64,000 bases of DNA from Mycobacterium sp. E3251 (lineage in GTDB: Bacteria > Actinomycetota > Actinomycetes > Mycobacteriales > Mycobacteriaceae), in NCBI RefSeq assembly GCF_001666835.1, contig NZ_LZJF01000163.1:1-64000 (forward strand). The letters are read 5' to 3'. The position numbers and the translations under genes are program-made. This document shows positions 32,924 through 42,405 of the stretch, in pieces (the stretch's first letter is position 1; the number at the start of each line of letters is the position of its first letter). The notes below the pieces were generated by a model that ran no database searches, was not told where the DNA came from, and saw only the letters and a program-made list of their open reading frames with translations.

Positions 32924-33925
32924 ATGCGGAACCACCCATCGCCCCACCTGCGGCCCGTACGCGACGTCGAGGCTCCGTCACTGCAATTTCGCACCATCCA
33001 TGGCTACCGGCGGGCCTTCCGGATCGCCGGTTCGGGACCGGCTCTGCTGCTGATCCACGGCGTCGGCGACAAGTCCACGGCATGGGAGCCGGTACACGCC
33101 AAACTCGCGCGACGGTTCACGGTCATCGCACCGGATCTGCTGGGCCACGGGGAATCGGACAAACCACGCGCCGACTACTCGTTGGCGGCCTTCGCGAACG
33201 GTATGCGCGACTTGCTTGCCGCGCTTGACATTGACCGCGTCACGCTGGTCGGGCATTCGTTCGGTGGCGGTGTCGCAATGCAATTCGCCTATCAGTACCC
33301 GCAGTTGGTAGAACGCATCGTGCTGGTCAGCAGCGGTGGCGTCGCCCGGGAGGTGAGTGTGGCCTTGCGGTTGGCGGCGATGCCGTTGGGCAGCGAGGCC
33401 CTGGCCATGCTGCGCACGCCGGGCGTGATGCCTGCGATTCGACTGTTCGGACGGGCCATGGCTACCGTGTTGGGCCCCACCAACCTCGGGCACGATGTCG
33501 CCGATGTGGTCAATCTGCTCGAGGGCTTCCGGGACCCGCGCGCGTTGTCGGCGTTCGCGCGCACCTTGCGGTCGGTGGTGGACGGGCGCGGCCAATTCGT
33601 CACCATGCTGGACCGAAGCTATCTCGCGCAACCCATTCCGGTGCAAGTGATCTGGGGCGAGGACGACTTCGTGATCCCGGTAGAGCATGCCCGGATGGCC
33701 CACGAGGCGATGCCCGGATCACGCTTGGAGATCTTCGAAAACTCCGGGCACATGCCGTTCAAAGACGACCCGGATCGCTTCGTCGAAGTCGTCGAGCGGT
33801 TCGTCGACTCGACCCGACCGGCTCAGCACGACCAAGACCTCCTACGCTCGTTGCTGCAGACCCGCGTGGACGGAAACGCCCCGGGATCGATAGCCGCCGC
33901 TCTGGCCGAATCGGCGGTGTCCTAG
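32924..33925 (+). CDS. Alpha/beta-hydrolase (Rv2715-like)
   Basis: A 333-residue alpha/beta-hydrolase. The oxyanion region is LLIHGVGDKSTAW, the nucleophile elbow is GHSFGGG (Ser about residue 110), the acid is in IWGEDDFVIP, and His is in NSGHMPFKDDP. The sequence closely recalls M. tuberculosis Rv2715, whose gene lies elsewhere in that genome, so this is a local difference in gene order. The substrate is unknown; related enzymes hydrolyse C-C bonds or esters. It converges on the next gene with only four bases between stops. Confidence 0.88.
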   Translation: MRNHPSPHLRPVRDVEAPSLQFRTIHGYRRAFRIAGSGPALLLIHGVGDKSTAWEPVHAKLARRFTVIAPDLLGHGESDKPRADYSLAAFANGMRDLLAALDIDRVTLVGHSFGGGVAMQFAYQYPQLVERIVLVSSGGVAREVSVALRLAAMPLGSEALAMLRTPGVMPAIRLFGRAMATVLGPTNLGHDVADVVNLLEGFRDPRALSAFARTLRSVVDGRGQFVTMLDRSYLAQPIPVQVIWGEDDFVIPVEHARMAHEAMPGSRLEIFENSGHMPFKDDPDRFVEVVERFVDSTRPAQHDQDLLRSLLQTRVDGNAPGSIAAALAESAVS

Positions 33926-33929
33926 CGCC

Positions 33930-34358
33930 CTACCCCGTCAACGTGCGACGGATATCGGCGCCGCTGTCCAGCACCAACAGCACCAGCGTGCGCAGCGCGT
34001 CGTCGGTCAAGCCGGCGCCTGGAAAGTTGTAGCGCAGCATCACGTCGGCGCTCTTTGCGGCGCCCCTGCCCGAGTTGCGTTGCACGGCCTTCTCGTTGAC
34101 CTTCTCGATCGTCGTGACGCTGCCGAAATTACTGGCGCGGGCCTGCTTGGCGACCTGATCGCTGATCTTCTTGGTCAGCGGCAGATCCCACGCCAAGACT
34201 TGCGTGAGCGACACCAGGTCGAGGTCCTCGGCGATATTCACCACCCGCAACGAAGCGATGGTCCCGGCATGGCGCACCGTCAGCGCCCCGTCGGACTCCT
34301 CCTGGACCGCAAGGACCACGCCGAGTACCGAAGCCAGACGCTCCTGCAGTGATGGCAT
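33930..34358 (-). CDS. Conserved mycobacterial protein (Rv2360c-like)
   Basis: A 142-residue soluble protein starting MPSLQERLASVLGVVLAVQE, with central VVNIAEDLDLVSLTQVLAWD and C-terminal LVLLVLDSGADIRRTLTG. No catalytic motif. The ATG at 34358 has GGGAGGATC upstream. M. tuberculosis has the equivalent gene next to uppS. A YbjN-like or chaperone-like fold is possible but not shown. Confidence 0.8.
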   Translation of the reverse strand: MPSLQERLASVLGVVLAVQEESDGALTVRHAGTIASLRVVNIAEDLDLVSLTQVLAWDLPLTKKISDQVAKQARASNFGSVTTIEKVNEKAVQRNSGRGAAKSADVMLRYNFPGAGLTDDALRTLVLLVLDSGADIRRTLTG

Positions 34359-34414
34359 TGGATCCTCCCCGTGAGGACCCGTTGCGCCCGGCTGCGCCGC
34401 GCTTCCGGTCCCCA

Positions 34415-35305
34415 CTACGCGCTCCCGAACCTTCTGTTGCGCGAAGCGTATTCCTCGCACGCCGCCCACAGGTCGCGCCGGTCGTAGTCCGGCCACAACT
34501 TGTCCTGGAAGATGTACTCGGCGTACGCGGCCTGCCACAGCATGAAGTTGCTGGACCGCTGTTCGCCCGAGGTCCTCAGGAAGAGGTCCACGTCGGGGAT
34601 GTCGGGCCGTTGCAGGTGATTCGCCACCGTCGACTCCGTGATGCGCTCCGGATTCAGCCTGCCGGCGGCGGCTAGGCGCGCGATTTCCTTTGCGGCGTCC
34701 GCGATTTCGGCACGACCTCCGTAGTTGACACAGTAGTTGACCGTGATGACGTCGTTGTCCTTCGTCATGTCCTCCGCGATCGCCAACTCGTTGATCACGC
34801 TGCGCCACAGCCGTGGCCTTGAACCCACCCACCGGATTTTGACCCCTATGGTCTTCAAGTTCACGCGGCGCATGCGGACCACGTCCCGGTTGAAGCCCAT
34901 CAGGAAGCGGACCTCCTCGGGGGACCGCTTCCAGTTCTCGGTGGAAAACGCATAGAGGCTCAGCCACTTGATGCCGATTTCTATTGCGCCACAGACGACG
35001 TCAATGACTACCGCCTCGCCCGCCCGGTGGCCATCGGTGCGCGTCAGTCCCTGTTCGGTGGCCCAGCGGCCGTTGCCGTCCATCACGATGGCCACATGGT
35101 TGGGCAATCGGTCCGCCGGAATACGCGGCGGGGCTGCTTTGGAGGTGTGCTGCGGCGGGCGGCTCGGGCCGCCGTCACGGGATGGCGGTAGTTCGGGGAA
35201 GACCACCGGCCATGTCGATTTGTCGGGGAAAACCGGGTAATCGTCGGGCGCCGGGGGCAACTGCGGGAAGCCGGTCGACTTGAGCTTGCGCTCGGCTTTA
35301 GCCAC
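34415..35305 (-). CDS. uppS: Decaprenyl diphosphate synthase (long-chain cis-prenyltransferase)
   Basis: A 296-residue enzyme, the same length as M. tuberculosis Rv2361c. It has the catalytic region HVAIVMDGNGRWA, the substrate segment SLYAFSTENWKRSPEEV, and the C-terminal RTSGEQRSSNFMLWQAAYAE. It extends farnesyl diphosphate to decaprenyl diphosphate, the carrier lipid for arabinogalactan and peptidoglycan. The N-terminal 70 residues are a Pro-rich extension. The GTG start overlaps the recO stop by eight bases. Confidence 0.96.
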   Translation of the reverse strand: MAKAERKLKSTGFPQLPPAPDDYPVFPDKSTWPVVFPELPPSRDGGPSRPPQHTSKAAPPRIPADRLPNHVAIVMDGNGRWATEQGLTRTDGHRAGEAVVIDVVCGAIEIGIKWLSLYAFSTENWKRSPEEVRFLMGFNRDVVRMRRVNLKTIGVKIRWVGSRPRLWRSVINELAIAEDMTKDNDVITVNYCVNYGGRAEIADAAKEIARLAAAGRLNPERITESTVANHLQRPDIPDVDLFLRTSGEQRSSNFMLWQAAYAEYIFQDKLWPDYDRRDLWAACEEYASRNRRFGSA

Positions 35306-36092
35306 AGTCCAACTGCTCCATCAGCGCTGCGCGCCGTTCGGCGATGGTGCGGTCGACGTGATACGTCCGTTCCACCAGTGGCAACGTCTTGAGCTGGCGT
35401 TCCAGATGCCATTGCAGGTGCGCGGCCACCAGTCCGCTGACGTAGCTGCGGTGCGATTGCGGGGCCTCTTCGGCGAACACCCAATCGCCGTCGTGCAGCG
35501 CCGACATCAGATCCAGCACGCCCGGCGGCGGTGTCGTCGAACCGGCCGGGCGGCAGTGCGTGCACACGCTGCCCCCGGCGCCGACGTGAAACGCGCGGTG
35601 CGGCCCTGGCGTGGCGCACCGGGCGCACTCGGTCAGCGCCGGCGCCCACCCGGCGATGCCCATGGCACGCAGCAGGTAGGCGTCCAGCAGCAGGTCCCGG
35701 GAGCGGCGGCCGTCGGCCACCGCCCGCAAGGCGCTGACCGTGAGCCGGTGCAGGGTCGGGGCGGGGGCCCGCTCCTCCCCGGCGAGGCGTTCGGCGGTTT
35801 CCAACATCGCGCACCCACAGGTGTAGCGGCCGTAATCGCTGACGATGTCGGTGGCGAACGCGTCGATCGAGACGACCTGGGTGACGATGTCGAGATTGCG
35901 GCCGGGGTGCAGTTGCGCGTCGATGTGCGCGAACGGTTCCAGCCGCGCGCCGAATTTGCTGCGGGTGCGGCGAACGCCCTTCGCCACCGCCCGAACCAAT
36001 CCGTGGTCACGGGTGAGCAGCGTGACGATCCGGTCGGCTTCGCCGAGCTTGTGTTGGCGCAACACCACCGCCCGGTCTCGATACAGCCGCAT
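35298..36092 (-). CDS. recO: DNA repair protein RecO
   Basis: A 264-residue protein. The N-terminal OB fold begins MRLYRDRAVVLRQHKLGEAD with TLLTRDHGLVRAVAKGVRR. The C-terminal zinc-finger Cys are in CARCATPG and CTHCRPAG. It loads RecA with RecR in recombinational repair. The ATG at 36092 matches the known N-terminus; an ATG two codons upstream (36098) is in frame. Operon with uppS; divergent from amiA2. Confidence 0.94.
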   Translation of the reverse strand: MRLYRDRAVVLRQHKLGEADRIVTLLTRDHGLVRAVAKGVRRTRSKFGARLEPFAHIDAQLHPGRNLDIVTQVVSIDAFATDIVSDYGRYTCGCAMLETAERLAGEERAPAPTLHRLTVSALRAVADGRRSRDLLLDAYLLRAMGIAGWAPALTECARCATPGPHRAFHVGAGGSVCTHCRPAGSTTPPPGVLDLMSALHDGDWVFAEEAPQSHRSYVSGLVAAHLQWHLERQLKTLPLVERTYHVDRTIAERRAALMEQLDCG

Positions 36093-36154
36093 CACCATAG
36101 TTTTGCACCCCGCCGCGACAATGCTGGTATCCGCGCCGGTTAGTCTCGTACCCC

Positions 36155-37651
36155 GTGATTGGCGCTTTCGAGTCAGGCCCTGGATCCATTTTCGGATCCG
36201 GTGGCCAGCGCCTGCCCACACTGACTGACCTGCTCTATCAGCTTGCCAGCCGGTCCGTGACTTCGGTCACACTGGTGCGCCGGTCGCTGCACGCCATCCA
36301 CGCCAGCCAGCCCACGCTGAACGCCTTCCGCGTGGTGCTCACCGAGTCGGCCCTGGCCGACGCGGCGGCGGCGGACCGGCGGCGGGCGGCCGGCGACACG
36401 GCGCCGTTGCTGGGTATCCCGATCGCGGTCAAAGACGACGTCGACGTTGCTGGAGTGCCGACCGCGTTCGGCACCGAGGGATATGTCCCACCCGCTACCC
36501 ACGACGCCGAGGTGGTTCGCCGCCTCAAGGCCGCGGGCGCGGTGATCGTCGGCAAGACCAACACCTGCGAGCTGGGCCAGTGGCCGTTCACCAGCGGACC
36601 CGGGTTCGGGCATACCCGCAACCCCTGGTCGCGCCGGCACACCCCGGGCGGCTCCTCGGGGGGCAGCGCGGCCGCCGTGGCCGCCGGGCTCGTCACCGCG
36701 GCGATCGGCTCGGACGGGGCCGGCAGCGTCCGCATCCCCGCCGCGTGGACGCACCTGGTGGGCATCAAGCCGCAGCGCGGCCGCATCTCCACCTGGCCGC
36801 TGCCGGAGGCGTTCAACGGCATCACGGTCAACGGCGTGCTGGCCCGCACGGTGGCCGATGCGGCGTTGGTGCTCGACGCGGCGTCGGGCAACGTCGAGGG
36901 CGACCGGCACAAGCCACCCCCGATCACCGCCTCCGACTATGTCGGTATCGCGCCCGGCCCGCTGAACATCGCGCTGTCAACCCGGTTCCCCTACACCGGT
37001 TTTCGGCCCAAGCTGCATCCCGAGATATTGGCGGCGACGCGAGCCGTGGCCAGCCAGCTCGAGCTGCTCGGCCACACCGTGGTGCCGGGCAACCCCGACT
37101 ACGGGCTGCGGTTGTCGTGGGATTTCCTCGCCCGGTCGACCGCCGGCCTGCGGGACTGGGAGGAGCGGCTGGGCGACGGGGTGATCCTCGACCCCCGCAC
37201 GGTGTCCAACCTGCGGGTGGGCCACGTGTTGGGTCAGGCGATCCTGCGTACCGCGCGCCGGCACGAAACCGAGGCCCAGCGTCGGGTGGGTTCGATCTTC
37301 GACATCGTCGATGTCGTCCTGGCTCCGACTACCGCCCAGCCGCCGCCGCTGGCGCGCGCCTTCGACCGGTTGAGCGGCTTCGGCACCGATCGCGCGATGA
37401 TCGCCGCCTGCCCGCTGACCTTCCCGTGGAATGTGCTGGGCTGGCCGTCGATCAACGTGCCGGCGGGGTTCACCTCCGAGGGGTTGCCGATAGGCGTGCA
37501 GTTGATGGGGCCGCCCAACAGCGAGGGCATGCTGATCTCGCTGGCCGCCGAACTGGAGGCCGTGTGCGGGTGGTCGACCAAGCAGCCGACGATGTGGTGG
37601 AACGCCGAAACGGGCACACCGCCGGTGTCCGGCGCCACGCCGCGGAAGTGA
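36155..37651 (+). CDS. amiA2: Amidase signature enzyme (AmiA2)
   Basis: A 498-residue amidase. The Ser-Ser-Lys triad is visible: Lys in IPIAVKDDVD, cis-Ser in TPGGSSGGSAAAVA, and nucleophile Ser in GSDGAGSVRIPA. The family hydrolyses carboxamides; the substrate is unknown. The GTG start and the gene order recO-amiA2 match M. tuberculosis. The stop overlaps the GTG of the next small frame. Confidence 0.94.
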   Translation: MIGAFESGPGSIFGSGGQRLPTLTDLLYQLASRSVTSVTLVRRSLHAIHASQPTLNAFRVVLTESALADAAAADRRRAAGDTAPLLGIPIAVKDDVDVAGVPTAFGTEGYVPPATHDAEVVRRLKAAGAVIVGKTNTCELGQWPFTSGPGFGHTRNPWSRRHTPGGSSGGSAAAVAAGLVTAAIGSDGAGSVRIPAAWTHLVGIKPQRGRISTWPLPEAFNGITVNGVLARTVADAALVLDAASGNVEGDRHKPPPITASDYVGIAPGPLNIALSTRFPYTGFRPKLHPEILAATRAVASQLELLGHTVVPGNPDYGLRLSWDFLARSTAGLRDWEERLGDGVILDPRTVSNLRVGHVLGQAILRTARRHETEAQRRVGSIFDIVDVVLAPTTAQPPPLARAFDRLSGFGTDRAMIAACPLTFPWNVLGWPSINVPAGFTSEGLPIGVQLMGPPNSEGMLISLAAELEAVCGWSTKQPTMWWNAETGTPPVSGATPRK

Positions 37652-37821
37652 AGCCTTTCAAGTTGACTTCGCTTGTGCGGCTTCGGGTTTGCCGGTGCCC
37701 ACACCGGGAATGGGGGCGCGGCAGAGTGATCGGCGGAGACCGGGAGCGAATCACGTTCTTGTTCGACGAATTCGGCTACCGGGCACCATCAATGCGCGGG
37801 TTGCTCGAGGCGGTCGCATAG
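37648..37821 (+). CDS. Small hypothetical protein overlapping the amiA2 stop
   Basis: A 57-residue frame: GTG at 37648 overlaps the amiA2 TGA as GTGA. The first half is basic with Cys (RLRVCRCPHREWGRGR); the second reads ITFLFDEFGYRAPSMRGLLE, a pattern like the small beta-barrel DUF3553 type. It lacks a Shine-Dalgarno sequence beyond the coupling. It may be a real coupled gene or a decayed fragment. Confidence 0.4.
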   Translation: MKPFKLTSLVRLRVCRCPHREWGRGRVIGGDRERITFLFDEFGYRAPSMRGLLEAVA

Positions 37822-37849
37822 CCGGGAGCAACGTGGGTACACCGGATCA

Positions 37850-39307
37850 ATGGACCAATCTGATGCTCCCCTGTTAGATGCGCTGGTCGATTACCGGGAA
37901 AAGAACCGGTACGGGTTCACGCCGCCGGGCCACCGGCAGGGCCGCGGCACCGATGACAGGGTCCTGGCGGTGCTGGGCCGCGAGCCGTTTCACGACGACG
38001 TGCTCGCCAGCGGCGGGCTGGATGACCGCAGGACCAGCCACCAGTACCTCAAGCACGCCGAAGACCTGATGGCCGAGGCCGTGGGCGCCGACATCGCCTG
38101 GTTCTCCACGTGCGGCAGTTCGCTGTCGGTGAAGGCGGCGATGATGGCCGTGGCCGGCGGCGACGGCAGCCTGCTGGTCAGCCGGGACAGCCACAAGTCG
38201 ATCGTCGCGGGCCTCATCTTCTCGGGCGTGCAGCCCCGGTGGATCACCCCCCGCTGGGACGCCGAGCATCACTTCTCGCACCCCCCGTCACCGCAGCAGG
38301 TGGCGGAGGCCTGGGAAAAGCACCCCGACGCCGCCGGTGCGCTCATCGTCAGCCCGAGCCCGTATGGCACCTGCGCCGACATCGCGGGGATCGCGGAGGT
38401 CTGCCACGCGCGCGGCAAGCCGTTGATCATCGACGAGGCCTGGGGGGCGCACCTGCCGTTCCACGAGAACCTACCGACCTGGGCGATGGATGCCGGTGCG
38501 GACGTCTGCGTTGTCAGCGTCCACAAGATGGGCGCCGGCTTCGAACAGGGCTCCGTGTTTCACGTGCAGGGCGACCTGATCGATCAAGACCGCTTGTCGG
38601 CCTGCGCGGACCTGCTGATGACCACCAGCCCCAACGTCCTGGTGTACGCCGCGATGGACGGGTGGCGGCGCCAGATGGTGCAGCACGGGCACGAATTACT
38701 GGATGGGGCATTGGATCTCGCGTGCCAGCTGCGCAAGGACATCGAATCCATCCCGGATGTACAGGTGCTCGACGACGAATTGCTCGGTGTGCAGGCGTCG
38801 CACGACCTGGACCGAATGCAAGTGTTGATGGACGTGTCCGCCACGGGCACCTCCGGTTATCAGGCGCACGACTGGCTGCGCGAGCACGCCCACATCGACA
38901 CCGGGATGAGCGATCACCGCCGCATCCTGGCGACACTGTCGATGGCCGACGACAAAGACACCGCCGGCCGCCTCACGGATGCGCTGTGGGCCTGGCGCAA
39001 AGCCGCCCACGACTTCGAGCCGCCACCACGCATCGACCTGCCGTCACCGGAGCAGATGGAGCTGGAAACCGTCTGCCTGCCGCGCGACGCGTTCTTCGGG
39101 CGCGTCGAATCGGTATCCACCGACCGAGCCGCCGGCCGCGTCGCCGCCGAGCAGTGCACACCGTATCCGCCGGGCATTCCCGCCGTCGTACCCGGCGAGC
39201 GCCTCAACGGGGCTGTGCTGGACTACCTGTGTTCCGGTGTGCGCGCCGGCATGAACGTCCCCGACGCGGCGGATCCGTCACTGCAGACAATCCGCGTGCT
39301 TGCCTAG
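37850..39307 (+). CDS. PLP-dependent Orn/Lys/Arg decarboxylase-family protein
   Basis: A 485-residue fold-type I PLP enzyme. The N-terminal motif is YGFTPPGHRQGRGTDDRV. The PLP lysine is in VVSVHKMGAGFEQGS (about residue 225), with Asp-Glu in IIDEAWGAHLPFH. The C-terminal subdomain ends CTPYPPGIPAVVPGE. It is the short bacterial form, roughly half the length of M. tuberculosis Rv2531c. The substrate (Orn, Lys or Arg) is not evident. It is inserted, with the following SDR gene, between amiA2 and era, which I recall as adjacent in M. tuberculosis. Confidence 0.88.
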   Translation: MDQSDAPLLDALVDYREKNRYGFTPPGHRQGRGTDDRVLAVLGREPFHDDVLASGGLDDRRTSHQYLKHAEDLMAEAVGADIAWFSTCGSSLSVKAAMMAVAGGDGSLLVSRDSHKSIVAGLIFSGVQPRWITPRWDAEHHFSHPPSPQQVAEAWEKHPDAAGALIVSPSPYGTCADIAGIAEVCHARGKPLIIDEAWGAHLPFHENLPTWAMDAGADVCVVSVHKMGAGFEQGSVFHVQGDLIDQDRLSACADLLMTTSPNVLVYAAMDGWRRQMVQHGHELLDGALDLACQLRKDIESIPDVQVLDDELLGVQASHDLDRMQVLMDVSATGTSGYQAHDWLREHAHIDTGMSDHRRILATLSMADDKDTAGRLTDALWAWRKAAHDFEPPPRIDLPSPEQMELETVCLPRDAFFGRVESVSTDRAAGRVAAEQCTPYPPGIPAVVPGERLNGAVLDYLCSGVRAGMNVPDAADPSLQTIRVLA

Positions 39308-39355
39308 CGGCGATCGCAAGCGCGGGGAACCCGGGCGCCGCGGGTCACCGCCATA

Positions 39356-40138
39356 TCATCTCCGCGGGCGCGACATCACCCGATTGCCAACGGCTTTGAC
39401 GCTGTCGGGCAGCACGCGGTTGGCAGCACCCATGGCCTTGACGAGGACCGACCCGGCGACGACCTTCTGATCGCCGCGCATCAGCGACTCGAACCCTTGC
39501 CGGGCGACCTTGGCCGGATCGTCTTTGGCGCCCTTGCCCATCAGGGACTCAACCATCTTGGCTCGGCCGAAGAAATTGGTGTCCGTCGGTCCGGGCATCA
39601 GCGCCGTGACAGTGATTGAGGTGCCGCGCAATTCATCCCGGAGCGCTTCGGCGAACGATTGGACGAAAGACTTCGACGCGTTGTACACCGGCTGATACGA
39701 ACCCGGCATCTGGGCCGCAATGGACGACGTGAACAGCACCTTGCCCGAGTCACGATTCGCCATGTCGCGCAACACCAGCTTGGCCAGGTGAACCGTCGAG
39801 CGCACGTTGAGGTCGACGATGCTGAGGTCGTCGGCGAGTTCGCTCTTGAGGAACATCTCGCCGCGGCCGATGCCCGCGTTGAGGGCCGCGGCGGCCAGCA
39901 CGCGGTCGCCTTCGATCGTGCTCTGGTACAAGTGCTCCACCCCCTCGGGGGTGCGAAGGTCGACCTGGATCGGCTGCACGGTGCAGTCCCACCGGGAGAG
40001 TTTGTCCGGTACGTCCCTGATGGCGTCGTCTTCGGCCGCCACGACGAGGTCGTAGCCGTGTTGGGCGAACTGCTTGGCCAGTTCGAGCCCAATGCCGCTG
40101 GACGCGCCGGTCACTAAAGCCCACTGTGCTTGGGTCAT
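39356..40138 (-). CDS. Short-chain dehydrogenase/reductase
   Basis: A 260-residue classical SDR. Cofactor loop TGASSGIG (residues 10-17), NAG-type motif ALNAGIGRGE, catalytic Ser in FTSSIAAQMPG, and YNASK (Tyr, Lys present). A C-terminal extension ends VGNRVMSRPRR. It resembles mycobacterial SDRs with ketoreductase-like function on lipids. It converges on the decarboxylase gene. Confidence 0.88.
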   Translation of the reverse strand: MTQAQWALVTGASSGIGLELAKQFAQHGYDLVVAAEDDAIRDVPDKLSRWDCTVQPIQVDLRTPEGVEHLYQSTIEGDRVLAAAALNAGIGRGEMFLKSELADDLSIVDLNVRSTVHLAKLVLRDMANRDSGKVLFTSSIAAQMPGSYQPVYNASKSFVQSFAEALRDELRGTSITVTALMPGPTDTNFFGRAKMVESLMGKGAKDDPAKVARQGFESLMRGDQKVVAGSVLVKAMGAANRVLPDSVKAVGNRVMSRPRR

Positions 40139-40173
40139 ACGCGACGGCTACCCGTCGTCGATGCCACCAAACT

Positions 40174-41073
40174 TCAGAAGCCCAGCCGACCAAGCTGTTT
40201 GGGGTCGCTCTGCCAGTTCTTGGCGACCTTGACGCGCAGGTCGAGGTAGACCTTGGTGCCGAGCAACTTTTCGATCTGGCCGCGCGCCGCGGTGCCCACC
40301 TGTCGCAGCCGGGCGCCGCCCTTGCCGATGACTATCCCCTTCTGGCTGTCGCGCTCGACGTAGAGCAGCGCGTGCACGTCGATGAGGTCGTCGCGGTCCT
40401 CCCGGGGGTTGACCTCGTCGATGACCACCGCCAGCGAGTGCGGCAGCTCGTCGCGGACGCCCTCCAGGGCGGCCTCGCGGATGAGCTCCGCCATCAGGAC
40501 TTCCTCAGGCTCGTCGGTCAGCTCGCCGTCGGGGTAGTACGCGGGGCCGGGGGGCAGCGCCGCGGCGAGCACGTCGATCAGCACGTCCATCTGTGCCCCG
40601 GTGGCCGCGGACACGGGGACGATCTCCGCCGAGTCGCCGACCAGCTCGCTGACCGCGACCAGCTGCGCGGCCACCCGGTCCCTGGGCACCTTGTCGATCT
40701 TGGTGACGATGGCCACCAGCGCCGTCTTCGGTGCGTTGGAACGGATTTGGTCGACGATCCATCGGTCACCCGGGCCGATCGCCTCGTCGGCCGGGATGCA
40801 CAACCCGATCACGTCGACTTCGGCATAGGTGTCGCGCACCAAGTCGTTGAGCCGCTTGCCCAGCAGGGTGCGCGGCCGGTGCAGGCCCGGCGTGTCGACC
40901 AGGATGATCTGGAAGTTCTCCCGGTGCACGATGCCGCGGATGGTGTGCCGGGTGGTCTGCGGCCGCGTCGAGGTGATCGCCACCTTGGTGCCGACGAGGG
41001 CGTTGGTCAGTGTCGACTTACCGGTGTTCGGCCGGCCGACCAAACACACGAAGCCGGAATGGAATTCGGTCAT
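40174..41073 (-). CDS. era: GTPase Era
   Basis: A 299-residue GTPase: G1 GRPNTGKST (residues 13-21), G2 RHTIRG, G3 DTPG, G4 TKIDK, then a C-terminal KH domain with ERDSQKGIVIGKGGARL. Era binds 16S rRNA during 30S assembly. It lies at the end of the ybeY-(Pro-rich)-CBS-era cluster, which groups ribosome-maturation genes. Confidence 0.97.
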   Translation of the reverse strand: MTEFHSGFVCLVGRPNTGKSTLTNALVGTKVAITSTRPQTTRHTIRGIVHRENFQIILVDTPGLHRPRTLLGKRLNDLVRDTYAEVDVIGLCIPADEAIGPGDRWIVDQIRSNAPKTALVAIVTKIDKVPRDRVAAQLVAVSELVGDSAEIVPVSAATGAQMDVLIDVLAAALPPGPAYYPDGELTDEPEEVLMAELIREAALEGVRDELPHSLAVVIDEVNPREDRDDLIDVHALLYVERDSQKGIVIGKGGARLRQVGTAARGQIEKLLGTKVYLDLRVKVAKNWQSDPKQLGRLGF

Positions 41074-41091
41074 TCGCCGGCGCCCCGCCGA

Positions 41092-42405
41092 TCAGCCATG
41101 CTCGTCGGCCCCACGACCGGCGGAGCCATTGGACTCGGGTTCGGCCGGGCTCAGCAGGACCGTGCCGATCCGTACCCGCCCCCGGTGGTCGGTGCCGCCT
41201 TCGGCTTGCAGGCGCAGGCCATGCGAGACCACCTCGGCCCCGGGCAGCGGAACCCGGCCCAGTTCCAGGGCGAGCAGGCCGCCGACGGTATCGACGTCGA
41301 GGTCGTCGTCGAAGTCCACATCGTAGAGCTCGCCGAGGTCTTCGATGGGCAACCGCGCCGATACGCGGAAACGTCTGTCGCCCAGGTCTTCTACCGGTGC
41401 CGTCTCCGCCTGGTCGTACTCGTCGGCGATCTCGCCGACGATCTCCTCCAGCACGTCTTCAATGCTCACCAGTCCGGCTATCGCACCGTACTCGTCGACG
41501 AGAAGCGCCATGTGGTTGCGGTCGCGCTGCATTTCGCGCAGCAGCGTATCCAGCGGCTTGGAGTCCGGCACGAACACCGGCGGACGCATCACCTGCGCCA
41601 CCGTAATGCCCCGGCCGCCATCCCCCGAAAGAAAGCTCTGCTGCACAAGGTCTTTGAGGTACACGACGCCGACGATGTCGTCGACGTTCTCGCCAATCAC
41701 CGGGATGCGCGAATGCCCACTGCGCACCGCGAGGTTCAACGCCTGACTGGCAAGCTTGTCGCTTTCGATCCAGATCATCTCGGTGCGCGGCACCATCACC
41801 TCGCGGGCCGGGGTGTCGCCGAGCTCGAAGACCGACTCGATCATCCGGCGTTCGTCGGCGGCGACCACGCCGCGCTGCTGGGCCAGGTCCACGACTTCGC
41901 GAAGCTCGATCTCGGACGCGAACGGCCCGTTGCGCAGGCCGCGCCCCGGCGTCAGCGCATTACCCAGGACCACCAGCAACCGGCTGAGGGGCATCAACAA
42001 CCACGAAATGAGCCGCAGCGGAACGGCCGTCGTCAACGAAATGGAATACGCGTGCTGGCGACCCAGCGTGCGCGGACCGACCCCGATGACGACGAAACTG
42101 ATGACCACCATGGTCGCGGCGGCCCCGAACAACGCCCAGCTCAGGCCGAAGTTGTCGTACAGGAAAAGCACCAACAGCACGGTCGCCGTGATCTCGCAGG
42201 TGATGCGCAGCAGCACCACCAGGTTGATGTAGCGCGGCCGCTCGGCCATCACCTCGGCCAGCGACACGGCGCCGGGCCGCTCCTCGCGCACCAGCTCCTG
42301 GACACGGGCCAGCGACACGGTGCTGATGGCGGCATCGATCGCCGCGAACAGCCCGCCGATAGCGATGAGCGCCATCGCGCCGAGCAGCCAAGAAAGACCG
42401 GTCAA
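41092..42405 (-). CDS. CNNM/CorC-type membrane protein with CBS domains (Rv2366c-like)
   Basis: About 437 residues. The DUF21/CNNM membrane domain (residues 1-190; MALIAIGGLFAAIDAAISTV, VVISFVVIGVGPRTLG) is followed by a CBS pair (about 205-330; EVMVPRTEMIWIE, GVVYLKDLV, VDEYGAIAGLVSIEDVLEE) and a CorC_HlyC domain. The family is linked to Mg/Co efflux. The TTG at 42405 overlaps the upstream stop as TTGA and gives MTGLSWLLGAM, close to the M. tuberculosis start. Confidence 0.88.
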   Translation of the reverse strand: MTGLSWLLGAMALIAIGGLFAAIDAAISTVSLARVQELVREERPGAVSLAEVMAERPRYINLVVLLRITCEITATVLLVLFLYDNFGLSWALFGAAATMVVISFVVIGVGPRTLGRQHAYSISLTTAVPLRLISWLLMPLSRLLVVLGNALTPGRGLRNGPFASEIELREVVDLAQQRGVVAADERRMIESVFELGDTPAREVMVPRTEMIWIESDKLASQALNLAVRSGHSRIPVIGENVDDIVGVVYLKDLVQQSFLSGDGGRGITVAQVMRPPVFVPDSKPLDTLLREMQRDRNHMALLVDEYGAIAGLVSIEDVLEEIVGEIADEYDQAETAPVEDLGDRRFRVSARLPIEDLGELYDVDFDDDLDVDTVGGLLALELGRVPLPGAEVVSHGLRLQAEGGTDHRGRVRIGTVLLSPAEPESNGSAGRGADEHG

